A stretch of DNA of 38,976 bases from an uncultured beta proteobacterium. Its GTDB lineage: Bacteria > Pseudomonadota > Gammaproteobacteria > Burkholderiales > Burkholderiaceae_C. The notes under the pieces were generated by a model. That model was not told the DNA's origin. It was given only the letters and a program-made list of their open reading frames with translations, and made no database searches. Where the stretch lies: the NCBI GenBank assembly GCA_903954045.1, contig CAJBMJ010000058.1, positions 1 through 38,976 on the forward strand. Direction: 5' to 3'. The first letter of the stretch is position 1. Each line of letters opens with the position of its first letter. Positions 1-8,622 of this stretch are shown in pieces. Position numbers and translations under genes: made by a program.

Positions 1-270
1 ACGCAAGTGGGAGCGTTGGAGACACGAGACGTAGCGGCATTGGGCACCGGCCAGGTAGCGGCCTTGACCACGACACAAGTGCAGCAGGGCCTGACCACAG
101 GACAGGTTGTGGCCTTGACGACCACGCAAGTGCAGCAAGGCTTGCAGACAAATCAGATAGTGGCGCTCACGACAACTCAGGTTGATGCGTTGACAACCCG
201 GCAAGTTGAAGCTTTGACAACAACCCAAAAGGGTTCACTGACAACGGACCAAATCCCAATGTTGGATACC
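1..270 (+). repeat. Degenerate in-frame tandem repeat (~24-27 bp units) encoding xxALTTTQV-type octapeptides
   Basis: Repeated accacgcaagtg/ccttgaccacgacacaagtg-type units visible in DNA and in the translation. Confidence 0.8.
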
Positions 271-1206
271 TTGGGCACGCCCATGGTGCTCGATCTGAAC
301 GGCAACGGCATTTCGACCCAGAGTATCAACAGAGGCACGAAGTTCGATATTTACGGTAACGACCAAAACGTGAGTACTGGCTGGGTGACAGGCGGGGATG
401 GTCTCTTGGTGCTGGACCGCAATCGCGACGGTTCCATTAACGGAGGACGCGAACTGTTTGGAGAGGGCACTGATCTTTCCACTGGACAGAAAGCAGTGAA
501 CGGTTACCAAGCACTTGCTGAGCTCGACTCCAACGCCGATGGAAGAATTGACGCAAATGACGGTGCGTTTGCAGACCTGATGGTCTGGGTGGACAACGGG
601 GATGGCGCCAGCCAATCTGGTGAGTTGCACAGCTTGAGTTCGCTGGGTATTGTCAGTCTCGACTTGAATGCCCAGGCATCGACGCAGACAGACAACGGCA
701 ACTTGATTGGTTTGATCTCTGGTTACACCACCGCAGACGGAGAATCTCACCAGATGGCGGACGTATGGTTTGCCACTAGAAAGGATGATCCGGTTAGTGT
801 TGAGTTGGAGAAACCTGCATTGGTAGCTCCACAGAATGGCACGCTCGCTACTTCGACTCCAGTATCTACGCAGGTGTTGAAAGTCAATGCGCCAGAGGCG
901 GCTGCACCCAATGATCTGCGGGCGCAGGTTGGTGGATTGGTGGATGCCATGCAGGCCTTTAGCACCGGCAGCTCTGGTGCGGCGGGTGGTGCAGGGGGCA
1001 ACCCGATACCGCTGACCAAGGAAGCGCCAGTCATTTCGAGTGCAGGAGGCGGTGTACTGGGAATGGTGGATGCTCTGAAGCAGTTTGATGCGAACGGTAA
1101 ACCCGTCTTGTCTGGGGTACCAGGACAGCAAACGGTTGCAGTAGTTACGCTCAATACCACAGGGCCACGCAAGCCTGACACCGATATACTGGCTTCGAGT
1201 AGTTGA
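1..1206 (+). CDS. C-terminal part of a large repetitive RTX/T1SS-type secreted protein (5' truncated by window edge)
   Basis: Frame is open from base 1. Tandem 8-9 aa repeats (VAALTTTQ VQQGLTTGQ VVALTTTQ VQQGLQTNQ...) are followed by a Ca-binding-like segment LDLNGNGIS...DGLLVLDRNRDGSINGGRELFG...LDSNADGRIDANDGAF. A complete T1SS lies downstream. Confidence 0.75.
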   Translation, partial: TQVGALETRDVAALGTGQVAALTTTQVQQGLTTGQVVALTTTQVQQGLQTNQIVALTTTQVDALTTRQVEALTTTQKGSLTTDQIPMLDTLGTPMVLDLNGNGISTQSINRGTKFDIYGNDQNVSTGWVTGGDGLLVLDRNRDGSINGGRELFGEGTDLSTGQKAVNGYQALAELDSNADGRIDANDGAFADLMVWVDNGDGASQSGELHSLSSLGIVSLDLNAQASTQTDNGNLIGLISGYTTADGESHQMADVWFATRKDDPVSVELEKPALVAPQNGTLATSTPVSTQVLKVNAPEAAAPNDLRAQVGGLVDAMQAFSTGSSGAAGGAGGNPIPLTKEAPVISSAGGGVLGMVDALKQFDANGKPVLSGVPGQQTVAVVTLNTTGPRKPDTDILASSS

Positions 1207-1220
1207 AGCCTAGGTCGATG

Positions 1221-1250
1221 AAGACCGTGACCGTGACGGGTCACGGTCTT
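1221..1250 (+). terminator. Perfect 12-bp hairpin (AAGACCGTGACC-GTGACG-GGTCACGGTCTT), probable terminator after the repeat protein
   Basis: Inverted repeat 15 bp after the stop codon at 1204-1206. Ends in TTT but lacks a long U tract. Confidence 0.6.
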
Positions 1251-1293
1251 TGCGTGCAGGGCTCAACTTGTCTTGAATCTGCCTTGTTCGCTC

Positions 1294-3120
1294 ATGTCCG
1301 CTATCCTTGATTTTGGTTCCCAAGTACGTCTTGCCTGGAAGGGTGAATTGCCATTTGGTGATTTGCTGGGTGAAGCTTCTGCTTTGGAAGCCCAAGGCGC
1401 CGCCGAACTGGCGGCCGTACTTTACCAAACCTGGTTGGCGCATATTGGCCCGTCACCGGTAGTCCATGCGGCCTATTTCAATTACGGCGTGGTGTTGAGC
1501 AACCTTGGAGATTTGGCCGGAGCTGAAAGTGCATATCGGCAAGCCTTTGCTGTGGCACCGGCATTTGTGCATCCACGATTGAATCTGGGCTTGTTGATGG
1601 AGCGCCATGGCAAGCTAGATGAAGCCATTGCGCAGTGGCAGTGGATAGACAACAACAGCACCAGGGATGATCTCAACCGGTCTGTCGTGCAAATGGCGTT
1701 GAACCATCTGGGCCGTGTATTGGAGTCTCGCAAGCAATTTTTGGAGGCCTTGCATTACCTTACCCAGAGTTTGTTGTTGGTCCCGCAGCAGCCTGATGTG
1801 TTGCACCACTGGGTTTTTTTGCGCCAGAAGACCAATAGCTGGCCCGTATTTGCAGACGTGGCGGGCGTAAGCAAAGCGCTGATGCATGAATCGACCTCAG
1901 CGCTGGCCATGCTCAGTTTGTCGGATGATCCCGCAGAGCAACTCGCTGCGGCCAAACGTTACGTCGAAAAAAAATTGGCGAAGGAATTGCCGCACCTGTC
2001 TTCAGTCAGCCGTTACCCCCATTCCAAAATTCGCATTGGCTACTGCTCCTCGGATTTCTCTTTGCATCCGGTATCGATGCTGACGGTGCAGTTATTTGAA
2101 CTGCATGATCGCAATCAGTTTGAGGTGTATGGATATTGCTGGAGTCCGGAGGACGGTTCGGCCTTGCGTCAGCGCGTTATCGAGGCTATGGATCATTTTC
2201 ATCGCATCCAAGCGTTGAGCGACGAGGCTGCAGCGCGACTCATACAATCCCATGAGATTGATATCTTGGTGGATTTGCAGGGGCAGACTTCGGGGGCTAG
2301 GGCCAATATGTTGGCTTACAGGCCGGCACCGATTCAGATTACCTATCTGGGTTTACCTGCAACCACGGGGCTCCCTTCTATCGATTACGTAATTGCTGAC
2401 AAATACTTGATTCCCCCGAGTGAGGCTGCGCATTACTCTGAGAAGCCTTTGTACATGCCGTATGTGTACCAGGTGAGTGACCGCAAACGGATTTCCAGTG
2501 GAAGGCCAAGCAGACAGTCTTGTGGATTGCCAGAGAAGGGATTTGTGTTTTGCTCATTCAACAACAGTTACAAGTACAGCCCTGAGGTTTTTGACGTCTG
2601 GATGCGCTTGCTTCACAAAGTGCAGAACAGCGTGCTTTGGCTATTAGCAGACAACCCGTGGGCAGAGCAAAATTTGATCAATGAAGCAGGTTTACGTGGT
2701 ATAGAGGCTAGACGCTTGGTCTTTGCCAAACGGGTATCGCCAGAAAACTATTTGGCGCAGTACCTGTGTGCTGATTTGTTCCTCGACACGTTTCCTTTCA
2801 ATGCGGGTACTACCGCCAACGATTGTCTATGGATGGGATGCCCGTTATTGACCTTGTCAGGGCGGTCTTTCGCATCCCGCATGGCAGGCGCACTGCTGAC
2901 TGCCGCAGGCCTGCCAGAGCTGATTGCTCACAATCTGACAGATTACGAAGGCAAGGCGCAAAAACTGGCAAGCAACCCACAGCAAGTTGCGCATTATCGA
3001 CAAAAGCTTGGTGAAGTGCGTGCCAGCGGTGTACTGTTTGACACGCCACGGTTTGTCAAAGATCTGGAGCGCGTGCTTGTTGAGCTTGTAAATCAATTGC
3101 CTGCTGCTACACATCAATAG
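1294..3120 (+). CDS. TPR protein with SPINDLY/O-GlcNAc-transferase-like (GT41) C-terminal domain
   Basis: N-terminal TPR-like helices; C-terminal IRIGYCSSDFSLHPVSML, DILVDLQGQTSGARANMLAYRPAPIQITYLGLPATTGLPSIDYVIADKYLIPP, FCSFNNSYKYSPEVFDVWMRLL and LFLDTFPFNAGTTANDCLWMGCPLLTLSGRSFASRMAGALL are characteristic of the SPINDLY family. The ORF track start (1273) is TTG; ATG at 1294 preferred. Confidence 0.88.
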   Translation: MSAILDFGSQVRLAWKGELPFGDLLGEASALEAQGAAELAAVLYQTWLAHIGPSPVVHAAYFNYGVVLSNLGDLAGAESAYRQAFAVAPAFVHPRLNLGLLMERHGKLDEAIAQWQWIDNNSTRDDLNRSVVQMALNHLGRVLESRKQFLEALHYLTQSLLLVPQQPDVLHHWVFLRQKTNSWPVFADVAGVSKALMHESTSALAMLSLSDDPAEQLAAAKRYVEKKLAKELPHLSSVSRYPHSKIRIGYCSSDFSLHPVSMLTVQLFELHDRNQFEVYGYCWSPEDGSALRQRVIEAMDHFHRIQALSDEAAARLIQSHEIDILVDLQGQTSGARANMLAYRPAPIQITYLGLPATTGLPSIDYVIADKYLIPPSEAAHYSEKPLYMPYVYQVSDRKRISSGRPSRQSCGLPEKGFVFCSFNNSYKYSPEVFDVWMRLLHKVQNSVLWLLADNPWAEQNLINEAGLRGIEARRLVFAKRVSPENYLAQYLCADLFLDTFPFNAGTTANDCLWMGCPLLTLSGRSFASRMAGALLTAAGLPELIAHNLTDYEGKAQKLASNPQQVAHYRQKLGEVRASGVLFDTPRFVKDLERVLVELVNQLPAATHQ

Positions 3121-3131
3121 AGGGTGAATGT

Positions 3132-5024
3132 ATGACTGATGGGAATCTATCCCGTGATAAGCGCGATTTTTTGCGGCGTATCAAAGAGGCGCGTATTGGT
3201 AATGTGCAGGCCCAGTTTGAAGTGGCTCTGATGTATGCCAACGGAGTAGGGGTGTCCAAGAGCGTGGGGCACGCGCTTACCTGGACACAGTCAGCTGCGG
3301 CCAAAGGTCATGTGGCTGCCCAGTATTTGCTGGGCAGAACCTACCAGCAAGGCTTGGGGGTCGGCAAAGATCCCCACAAGGCTCTAGAGTGGTATCAGCG
3401 CGCGGCTGACGGTGGAAGTGACAAGGCTAAGCTTTCACTTGCCAGGCTCTATGCGGAACCCCAGAAGGCTCTGGCTGTCTACTATGCGGTGGAGGCTGCA
3501 CAGGCAGGCAACGCTGAAGCCCAGTTTACTTTGGGACGCTACTTCTCGGAGGGGCTTGGTGTGCAGGTCGATGCGGCGCATGCTTGCATGTGGTTCAGCC
3601 AGGCTGCTGAGCAGGGCTTGGCATCGGCGGAGTTTGCGTTGGGTAAAGCCTACGAGGAGGGTGCGGGGGTAGATGCTGATCTGGCGCAGGCATGTAGCTG
3701 GTACCGGCTGGCTGCAGCGCAAGGTTTACCTGCCGCCCAGCTTGCTTTGGAGCGCTTGGATGCTGTGGGTTTGAGCCGAGGGCGTGCCAGCAAGGGTGCG
3801 AAACGACTGGCGGTACGCGAAAGGCGCAAGGCCGACTCGCGCTGGATCAAGTTTGCTGCTAAGGGCACCCGGGAGGATTTTTTTAACCTTGGGCAGATGT
3901 TTGAGGCAGGTATTGGCGTAGAAAAAAGTGCCAAGCAAGCCAGGCTCTGGTACCAACAAGCAGCGGAACTTGGTCATGCACAGGCAATGACTTCGCTTGC
4001 TGGGATGCTTGCAGAAAGTAACCCCGATGAAGCAGCAGATTGGTACCTCAAGGCGGCAGAGTTGGGAGACGCACTCGCCCAGCATGCCATCGCCCACGCT
4101 CTTGCACAGGGTAAAGGCGTTAATGCGGCGAAAGACTTGCAAGACGCGTTGTATTGGTTTGCGCATGCGGGTCGGCAAGAGCACACCCAATCTCAGTGGG
4201 GTTTGGCAAATTTGCTGCACAGCCAGAGTGATGATCTGCAAAAGTCTTTCACCATGTCAGCGGCGCACAGTGGCATTGCCCAGGCCCAATATGCCACGGG
4301 CCAGATGTGTGAAAAAGGCAGGGGCTTGCCCCAGGATGTGTATCGGGCATGCCAGTGGTACCAGCTCGCGGCCGAGCAGGGCCTGGCCGAAGCGCAACAT
4401 GCTTTAGGAGCATGTTTTGCAGAGGGACGTGGCGTTGATAAAGACATTGCCAAGGCATTTCATTGGTTTGAATTGGCTGCTGCCCAAGATCACCCCGCAG
4501 CTCAATGGAGTCTTGGCGAAACCTATGCGTCGGGCATTCCCGGTGTGGCGCAAGACTCAAAGCAGGCCGCGCAGTTGTGCAAACGCGCTGCCAACGCGGG
4601 TTTTGCACCAGCACAGGCCACTTTGGCTATGCTGTTTGCCAGAGCAAAAAAGCACCAGCGTGCGGTGCATTGGTGGACTTTGGCAGCAGCCCAGGGCGAT
4701 CTGGAAGCGCAGTTCAACTTGTCCACTGCCTATAGAAACGGCACTGGTGTTGACAAAGACCAGATAAAGTCCTTTGACCTTTTGGTGTCTGCCGCTCAAG
4801 CCGGTCTGGCCGAAGCTCAAGCCCGTCTCGGTCTTGCTTACGCCACGGGTGAGGGTGCCGTGCTCGACAGCATTGAGTCGGCCAAATGGTTCATACTGGC
4901 GGCCAATGGCGGTGACGCGGCCGCCAAGGCCAATCAGACTCGGGCCAAAAAAATGTTGAGTCCAGCCCAATGGACTGAAGCCTGCCGTCGCGCCAAAAGC
5001 TGGACCCCAATGGCCATGAATTAG
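3132..5024 (+). CDS. Sel1-like repeat (SLR/TPR) protein
   Basis: Many copies of the A..YLG..Y..G.GV..D...A..W...AA..G...AQ motif across 630 aa. Confidence 0.9.
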   Translation: MTDGNLSRDKRDFLRRIKEARIGNVQAQFEVALMYANGVGVSKSVGHALTWTQSAAAKGHVAAQYLLGRTYQQGLGVGKDPHKALEWYQRAADGGSDKAKLSLARLYAEPQKALAVYYAVEAAQAGNAEAQFTLGRYFSEGLGVQVDAAHACMWFSQAAEQGLASAEFALGKAYEEGAGVDADLAQACSWYRLAAAQGLPAAQLALERLDAVGLSRGRASKGAKRLAVRERRKADSRWIKFAAKGTREDFFNLGQMFEAGIGVEKSAKQARLWYQQAAELGHAQAMTSLAGMLAESNPDEAADWYLKAAELGDALAQHAIAHALAQGKGVNAAKDLQDALYWFAHAGRQEHTQSQWGLANLLHSQSDDLQKSFTMSAAHSGIAQAQYATGQMCEKGRGLPQDVYRACQWYQLAAEQGLAEAQHALGACFAEGRGVDKDIAKAFHWFELAAAQDHPAAQWSLGETYASGIPGVAQDSKQAAQLCKRAANAGFAPAQATLAMLFARAKKHQRAVHWWTLAAAQGDLEAQFNLSTAYRNGTGVDKDQIKSFDLLVSAAQAGLAEAQARLGLAYATGEGAVLDSIESAKWFILAANGGDAAAKANQTRAKKMLSPAQWTEACRRAKSWTPMAMN

Positions 5025-5128
5025 GCCCGCTTTTGCCGCCCTTTTGGGGCTTTACCGGCGTCGCAACCATGGGACCATCAGGTAACTCAATTTGACCTGA
5101 ATGTCGACTCCAACTTTAGCTCTTCTCC

Positions 5129-7279
5129 ATGGCTGAGCAAAAAAACTATTCGGTTGTGCAGTGCCTGACCGCCATTGCGCAACACCACGGACTGCAAGTC
5201 AATCCTGAACGATTGATTGAAGAGTACGCATTGCCCAACGAAGAGCCGCGACCTGCCTTGGTGATTCGCATGGCGGCAGGAATCGGACTGAAAGGCAAGC
5301 TCTCCAAGTTGTCCTGGAAAGGTTTGTTTGCCCAAGAGGGAGTATTCCCATTCATAGGGCTGCTCAAAGACGGGAAGGCGGTCATTGTGGTCGGTGTCCG
5401 CGCTGGAGGTGACGGAGCCCAGGGCGAAGTTGCAGTGTTAAACCCGCAAATTCCGCAAGCCGCGGTGCACTACCTGGACAAAGATACGCTTCTGGAGGTG
5501 TGGAGCGGAAACGTCATATTTTTAAAACGCAGCCATGCTTTAACTGACCCCAAACAGCCTTTCAGCCTGCGTTGGTTCATTCCTGAGATACTGAAGCAGC
5601 GCGCTGCATTCAGAGATATTGCCATTGCAGCAGTTGCCCTGACCCTGCTTTCCATGGCGGCGCCCATATTTTTTCAATTGGTCATTGACAAGGTACTGGT
5701 GCATCAAAGTGCTTCTACCTTGTGGGTGTTAGCGGCCGGCATATCCGTGGCGCTGGTCTTTGAATCCATACTTTCGTACACACGGCAATTGATCATGGTA
5801 TCGGCTACCAACAAGATTGATATGCAGATCACAAGGCGGGCATTCTCGCACCTGCTGTCACTACCTATTGATTACTTTGACACGACTTCGGTGGGTATTG
5901 TTGCCCGAGTGATGGGCCAACTTGAGGGCATTCGCGCGTTCCTAACCGGTAGGTTGATGTTTGCCGCGCTAGATACGCTAAGTTTGCTGTTTTTTATTCC
6001 TTTGCTGTTTTCATATTCCCCAACACTTGCCACCATGGTGATTTCTACGGCTGTTGTGATTGGTCTGATTATTGGGGCTTTGCTACCTACGTTTAAGCGC
6101 CAGTTGGACGATCTCAACGCAGCTGAAGGTGAACGACAATCCTTGTTGGTGGAGACAATTCACGGTATGCGCACCGTCAAGGCTCTGGCGATAGAACCCG
6201 CTCAGCGCCGCAGGTGGGACCAACTCTCGGCTCAGTCTATCGCAGCGCATTTTCGGGTGGCAAAGACGGCGATGAATGGGAATGCCGCTACTGAATTTTT
6301 GGGTAAATTTTTGCCGATTGCCATCATCGTAGTGGGCGCGCAAAGCGTTTTTGACAAGACCATGACGGTGGGCGCGCTCATAGCTTTTCAAATGTTTGCT
6401 GGACGGGTCATGGGTCCGCTGATTGCCATTGCCGGGCTCATCAATGAATACCAGTCTACAGCCGTATCCGTTCGCATTTTGGGAGAGGTAATGAACCGTC
6501 CGTCGGAGGGTCGGGGTGGTGCCGGTGGCCTACGCCCCACGCTGACCGGCGAAATCAGCTTCGAGGATGTGACGTTCCGTTACCCAGGCGCCAACGTTGC
6601 CGCATTGGACCACACCAAGTTCAGCATCAAAGCTGGAACCGTGGTGGGCATTGTGGGTCGAAGTGGGTCGGGCAAATCCACACTCACCAAGATTATTCAG
6701 GGCCTTTATCCAGTGCAAGAAGGCGTGGTCCGCTTTGATGGTGTGGACGCCAGAGAAATTGAGTTACCTCATTTGCGACGCCAAATAGGCATTGTGTTGC
6801 AAGAGAACTTCTTATTCCGCGGTTCTGTGCGGGCCAATATCTCTATTGCCAAGCCGGGCGCTTCTTTTGAAGAAGTGGTGGCAGCGGCACAACTCTCTGG
6901 TGCAGATGAGTTTATTGAGCGTTTGCCTCAAGGCTACGACACCATACTGGAAGAAAATGCATCCAATTTGAGTGGAGGGCAGAAGCAGCGGCTGTCCATT
7001 GCACGTTCGTTGCTTTTGCGGCCCAGAGTTCTCATCTTGGACGAGGCCGCCAGCGCGCTGGACCCGGAGAGCGAAGCGATCTTTATCAACAACCTTGGCA
7101 AGATGGCGGTGGGGCGCACCGTGATCATGATTTCGCACCGACTGTCCACTTTGGTAAATGCAGACGCCATCTTGGTAATGCAGCAAGGCAAACTGGTGGA
7201 CAGCGGGCGCCATGAAGAGCTTCTTTCAAGAAGCGAAACCTATCAAACGCTATGGCATCAGCAGACAAGCCACCTGTAG
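5129..7279 (+). CDS. Type I secretion system permease/ATPase (HlyB/PrtD-type) with degenerate C39-like N-terminal domain
   Basis: Walker A GRSGSGKST, signature LSGGQKQRLSIARSLLLRPRVLILDEAASALD, transmembrane segments, N-terminal VVQCLTAIAQHHGLQVNPERL. Confidence 0.93.
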   Translation: MAEQKNYSVVQCLTAIAQHHGLQVNPERLIEEYALPNEEPRPALVIRMAAGIGLKGKLSKLSWKGLFAQEGVFPFIGLLKDGKAVIVVGVRAGGDGAQGEVAVLNPQIPQAAVHYLDKDTLLEVWSGNVIFLKRSHALTDPKQPFSLRWFIPEILKQRAAFRDIAIAAVALTLLSMAAPIFFQLVIDKVLVHQSASTLWVLAAGISVALVFESILSYTRQLIMVSATNKIDMQITRRAFSHLLSLPIDYFDTTSVGIVARVMGQLEGIRAFLTGRLMFAALDTLSLLFFIPLLFSYSPTLATMVISTAVVIGLIIGALLPTFKRQLDDLNAAEGERQSLLVETIHGMRTVKALAIEPAQRRRWDQLSAQSIAAHFRVAKTAMNGNAATEFLGKFLPIAIIVVGAQSVFDKTMTVGALIAFQMFAGRVMGPLIAIAGLINEYQSTAVSVRILGEVMNRPSEGRGGAGGLRPTLTGEISFEDVTFRYPGANVAALDHTKFSIKAGTVVGIVGRSGSGKSTLTKIIQGLYPVQEGVVRFDGVDAREIELPHLRRQIGIVLQENFLFRGSVRANISIAKPGASFEEVVAAAQLSGADEFIERLPQGYDTILEENASNLSGGQKQRLSIARSLLLRPRVLILDEAASALDPESEAIFINNLGKMAVGRTVIMISHRLSTLVNADAILVMQQGKLVDSGRHEELLSRSETYQTLWHQQTSHL

Positions 7280-8622
7280 CCAAGGCTCCAAGTTCAGACG
7301 GCGACTCTGACAAGGCGGCGATCGACTTTTTGCCGGATGCGGACGAGATTGAGCGTCGCCCTTTGCCGGCGGCCGCGCGAATCACCATGCATGTGGTGGT
7401 GTTTGCGTTGGTTGCATTTTTGGTGTGGGCATCCGTTTCTGATGTGGACTTGGTAGTCACTGCGCGCGGCAAATTGGTAACGCCCCTGCCCAATATTGTG
7501 GTGCAGCCGCTGGAGACAGGGACCATCCAGTCGATAGATGTGCGGATCGGGCAGTTGGTGAAGAAAGGTGACAAGCTGGCCGCGCTGGACGCTACATTTG
7601 CGCAGGCAGATGAGCAGCAATTGCAGACCAAACTGGATAGCCTAAATACGCAATGGGACAGTCTTGATGCTGCCTTGTCGGGGAACCGTACGGACAAGTC
7701 CAAAGCCGATACACCAGACAGCAAAATCCAATCCAAACTTTCCGATGAGCGGCAGGCAAGCTACATCTCTCAGATCAAGCGCCAATCGGAATTGATTGCC
7801 AAACTTCGTTCGTCCCTCGAGACCGCCAGAAGAGACGAAATGGCCATGGAACAGCGTGTTAAGGTGCTAAGAGAAATGGAGAGCATGGCCGATGACCTGG
7901 TTTCCAAAAAGTTGGCTGTCAAGGGTCGATTGCTCGACGCGCGTGACCGTCTGCTGGAAGCAGAGCGCAGTATGGAACTGGCAAAAAACCGACAAATAGA
8001 GCTGCGCCGTGATCTTTCTGCGGTGGAGGCAGAGAAAGCCGCGTTCGAAACCGGATGGCGCCAAAGAATGCTGGAAGAAATGTTGGCGGTTTCGCGCGAA
8101 CGGGATGCCATTAAAGAGCAGTTACAAAAGGCTACCCGCCGCCAAAGCATGGTGGTGCTGACTGCACCCGCAGACGCAGTGGTGTTGGATATCGCAAAGT
8201 TGTCGCAAGGCTCCATCATCCGAGAGGCCGAGACTTTCTTTACGCTGGTGCCGCTAGGTGATGTGCTGGAAGCTGACGTGCAAATTGAGTCTAAAGATAT
8301 CGGTTACATCAAGCTAGACGCGCCAACGCATGTCAAGGTAGATACTTTTCCGTTTATGAAGCACGGCATGTTGGACGGAAAGTTGCGTAGGATCAGCCAG
8401 GACGCCTTTCGCAAGGAGGCTAGCACTGGAGGGGGGGCTGATGCATTTTACGCAGGACGTATATCAATTGAAAGGCTCGAACTGGAAGGTCTTCCTCCAA
8501 ACGCGAAACTATTGCCGGGCATGACGCTCACCGCAGAGATATTGGTAGGTAAGCGGTCTGTGATGTCCTATTTGCTTTGGCCTTTGACCAAAGCAGCTAA
8601 AGAGTCGATCAGGGAGCCATGA
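7252..8622 (+). CDS. HlyD-family T1SS periplasmic adaptor (membrane fusion protein)
   Basis: Single N-terminal TM, lipoyl/barrel-like VVQPLETGTIQSIDVRIGQLVKKGDKLAALD, long coiled coil, C-terminal LLPGMTLTAEILVGKRSVMSYLLWPL. ATG overlaps the upstream ABC gene. Confidence 0.93.
   Translation: MASADKPPVAKAPSSDGDSDKAAIDFLPDADEIERRPLPAAARITMHVVVFALVAFLVWASVSDVDLVVTARGKLVTPLPNIVVQPLETGTIQSIDVRIGQLVKKGDKLAALDATFAQADEQQLQTKLDSLNTQWDSLDAALSGNRTDKSKADTPDSKIQSKLSDERQASYISQIKRQSELIAKLRSSLETARRDEMAMEQRVKVLREMESMADDLVSKKLAVKGRLLDARDRLLEAERSMELAKNRQIELRRDLSAVEAEKAAFETGWRQRMLEEMLAVSRERDAIKEQLQKATRRQSMVVLTAPADAVVLDIAKLSQGSIIREAETFFTLVPLGDVLEADVQIESKDIGYIKLDAPTHVKVDTFPFMKHGMLDGKLRRISQDAFRKEASTGGGADAFYAGRISIERLELEGLPPNAKLLPGMTLTAEILVGKRSVMSYLLWPLTKAAKESIREP

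Noticed and set aside
235-1131. 298-aa minus-strand ORF antisense to the repeat protein
   Set aside because: No recognisable motif; opposite strand has Ca-binding motifs and repeats that explain the sequence.
5025-5060. Possible terminator after the Sel1 gene (gcccttttggggcttta)
   Set aside because: Only about 4 bp of stem; too weak to call.
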